Part shown: piece after piece, positions 61,113 to 64,000 of the stretch
Numbering within the stretch: position 1 is the stretch's first letter
How the letters are laid out: every line of letters begins with the position of its first letter
NCBI RefSeq assembly: GCF_019578655.1
Contig: NC_063256.1
Location: 6,324,001 to 6,388,000, forward strand
Direction of reading: 5' to 3'
Source: Ricinus communis
Taxonomy: Eukaryota; Streptophyta; Magnoliopsida; Malpighiales; Euphorbiaceae
DNA: 64,000 nucleotides
Translations under genes and position numbers: made by a program
Notes under the pieces: generated by a model
The model's input: only the letters and a program-made list of their open reading frames with translations
Told to the model about the DNA's origin: nothing
Databases searched by the model: none

Positions 61113-62766
61113 AAGAAATCTTGATATATCATGGCGACTATCTGTTTATGGTGCCCTCTAGTAAATATATGTTGTTTAAGCAGTGATTCATGTTTGATCC
61201 ACATTCAAATAAAATATGTAATTAGCATATGTAGTATGAATAATTCATTGTTATATCACTTCAAGGCCCGAGTTGTGCATAAATAACCTCCAAAGTGATG
61301 ATTTATAGATACTGAAGCATCTTATGAAATTCCGAATCCAATTCTTATTCTTCCTATATTTGTTTTGTGTCAATTTGCATGCTTTAAGTTGGAAAGTTGA
61401 AGTACATATTAAATTTATGAATGGATTAATACCCACAAAAGATAAATAATTAAAATTTCACTGAAACATCATTTCATATTTGGAGGTACTAAGGTTTCAT
61501 TTGATTCTAATTAGGATAAGTTAGGCAAATGTCTCTGCACTTCACCAAAATGACAAGCAATGGTGTGATCTCTTGCTCAGTTTTGGACTTCAAGCAATTC
61601 CTAATTGACCACTGTTCGATTTATTTATTTATTTTCTTTTTTCTTTTATACCAAGTCCGACCAAAATAAAAACAAAGAAATCATAATTCCAGAATGTGCA
61701 TCAATCATAAACTTGCATTCTCTTGCATTAACTATTAACCATTAATCATCAATTTTTTCTTGCAGGCCTACTGGCTACCACCAGCCGAACACCTGTCCAA
61801 TAATTCGAATGTAATCTATAGTCGATCAATCGTAACTACTAGTACTAGGGATGGGATGCGCCTGGACCATCTATTACCTCAAACTTCCAAAGCACTCAAT
61901 AAACCTTTTGTTTTTTTAATATATATATATATATAAAACGAAGCTCAAACCACTGTATAGTTTAGTTTTATTGATTTGATTACTGGGTTTTTTTTTTCTT
62001 TTTTAAGTAAACCGAGAAATTAATCTTTTCTCTGAGTTTAATTAGTCTTTTTCTCATAATAAACACACATAAAAATATATTTGTTCATTGTAATCTAGTT
62101 TTACCTTCTAATAATAATGATTATGACAAATAAATAAATAAGCATGCATATAACTGACAAAATGGTGAATAAAGAAAAAAAAAATAAGGCTAAAGAATGA
62201 TTATTTGCAAAATATGCAAGAAGGCGTTCAGTGCACTGGATAAATGGAGCTTGATTATTTGAACTGATTAATTTACGAGTTTAATTGAATTTTTATTATT
62301 TTATATGTTAATATATCTGTACTAATTCAGGTATCAAATATATTATCAAAATTCAACAATTTTCTATGGAGTAGTTATATGGAGGTAAATCAAGTTTGAA
62401 TGTATTATAAAATAGAGTTGGAGCTTAACAAATAAATCTGGAATTGAGTTAGATTTAAATTTATGCAGAGTTTCTCTTTATCTTTAGTTTCTCGCGTTAG
62501 AATAGAAAGGGAGAAACCTTATCCTACCACCAGCATCTCTCATTATGATCTTCTGTGTGCAGAAACTTGAATAATGGTAAGGGGATTATACAGATGAGAT
62601 AGAGATTTTCTGTTCCAATACTTGAAAGTCAGCCACTGACCGATGACTACTTGTGTGGAGAGAGTGGATATAGAGGAAGCCATGCATGCACGACTGATGA
62701 GTGGTGCTTGCCTACCATGAACCCAATTCTTGAACAGATTGTTAGCTATTTTTTGCTATGTTTTTA

Positions 62767-62798
<32 letters not shown>

Positions 62799-64000
62799 TT
62801 ATATTTTGGAGACTACCTAATAGTCTTTTGAGCTGGTTCTTTTTCACAACATATCACTGGAGCGACTCATTTTTATGTATAATTTTGTTCTAACCATTGT
62901 GTAACTCCCAAAGAAATTTCTTAGCCACTTTTAAATGAGGTCAATTATGATAAATTAATCTATGACGTTCAGCCAGTATATACATTAATAAAAAGGATGA
63001 GTGCTTGCATGACATGTTTGTATTGGGATAAGTAACGTCTTTTTTTCGTCCCGTGACAGATGAATTTCTCTATTGTCATTGTTGATTCAGTTGATAAAAG
63101 TTATGCTCATTTTACTGGTTAAAGTTAGATTACAAGCAAGATATTTCATTTGTTTTTCTTTTTAGTTCCGGTATTAATATAGTTTATCTTTAACTAGATC
63201 AAATATATTAACTTAGTATAACGAACAAAAGTACATTAATATCCCACATAATTGATAAATCAGCATAGAAGTATTAATAATAAGCATTATTGAAGTATAT
63301 TGCTCATATGTGTATAAAATGTAAATTCTACTGAGGAGACAGTTTCTTTTCTTTAAAAAAAAAAAAGAAAAAAAGACAAGCAATCTAATTTTGGGTTGGG
63401 AAGGGAAGAAAATAATTCCTGAAACAAAGAGCAAAGCAATGTATCAATCATTATGTCTGCTTGAAGATGCAGTGTTTATTACTCTCTCAGTGCTTAAAAA
63501 TGGGGTCCCTGTCATTGTGAAGCAAGAAAAATAATTGGGTAATGGGTAGAACTTGAAAGCTCTATATAGCATGGAATCATTAGAAAGCCCACAGGGACAT
63601 TAACAATTGGCCCATTACCAAGAAACATTATTTACGACCTGGAATAATTGCTTAATCAATGAGCACCTTTAATTGCTGCAAGAGCCTTAAAGATTGGGTT
63701 AATTAGGAACCCTTTTGAAAGAAGAAGCAACACAATAAAGATATCAGATTTGAGGGCCCCTACTTAACGCCTGAGAAAAGAAGTTTTGTAACCCATAGTT
63801 TAACACAAAGTTGTAGCCAACTACCTAATGGAAACACTCTGCTTTTAGTCTAATGCCACTTTAGAAACATATCTCACTGTTCAAATTTCAACAAAGCAAA
63901 AGCAGGATGTTAACTAAAGTTCCGTCCACTTTAGAATATTTTACCATTTAACTTTTATGATGTAAAATCGTAACAACCCAAATTTTGTGTCTTAAGCAAC
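61113..64000. other. 3' flank of the LEC14B-like gene and spacer to the window end
   Basis: AATAAA (in AAATAAAATATG near 61208) is a likely poly(A) signal for the WD40 gene. Beyond it I see no gene. Simple repeats include (TA)n at about 61920-61936, a compound (CT)n(TA)n at about 62768-62799 and an A-rich run at 63354-63375. GC content rises slightly after 63,450 with no open frame of note. Confidence 0.5.

Overview
The window is nuclear DNA of a dicot plant. It is AT-rich, its genes are split by short GT-AG introns, its spacers are long with TA and CT microsatellites, and the proteins belong to plant families (FLZ zinc finger, GID1 gibberellin receptor, PPR, LEC14B-type WD40). The encoded proteins and repeat style would fit a member of Malpighiales such as a Euphorbiaceae species, but that placement is a guess.

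Six genes look intact. From left to right they are: an FCS-like zinc finger (FLZ) gene (582-1563, +); a PNRC-motif proline-rich protein (6695-7309, -); a small HSP20-like alpha-crystallin protein (12459-12989, +); a GID1b-type gibberellin receptor (26927-28361, +); a mitochondrial-type PPR protein with two exons (36365-38224, -); and a nine-exon LEC14B/DCAF11-like WD40 gene (56873-61112, +). A three-exon 3' remnant of an ERD6-like sugar transporter lies at 16136-16632. These genes are not functionally linked as a cluster. The nearest to a theme is hormone and energy signalling: GID1 is the gibberellin receptor, FLZ proteins bind SnRK1, and ERD6-like carriers export sugar.

The most unusual part is 38.97-54.40 kb, which I read as three layers of nested mobile DNA. 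The outer layer is a Mutator-like element (MULE) with roughly 150 bp terminal inverted repeats, a decayed MuDR-type transposase (49.66-52.60 kb, +) and a convergent companion gene for a GRF-type zinc finger/coiled-coil/membrane protein (53.49-54.03 kb, -). The second layer, just inside the left repeat, is an endogenous caulimovirid-like pararetrovirus (about 39.2-49.1 kb) with movement-protein, capsid zinc-knuckle, protease, reverse transcriptase and RNase H regions, plus a second ORF as in the florendovirus type. It is broken by stops and frameshifts. The third layer is a 2,983 bp solo LTR (40919-43901) inside the virus, with a perfect 5 bp target duplication (TCCTC).

At its 3' end the viral copy flips orientation. 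The intergenic region is present twice in opposite directions, giving 89 bp arms with one mismatch around a 395 nt loop. The reversed copy still carries a TATA-like box and a tRNA-Met-type primer-binding site. Such an arrangement could be transcribed into a virus-matching hairpin RNA.

The GID1 upstream region carries several CACGTG boxes, TCP-type palindromes and two short upstream ORFs. The rest is AT-rich spacer with microsatellites and at least one MITE-like repeat family present twice (23.4 and 55.4 kb).
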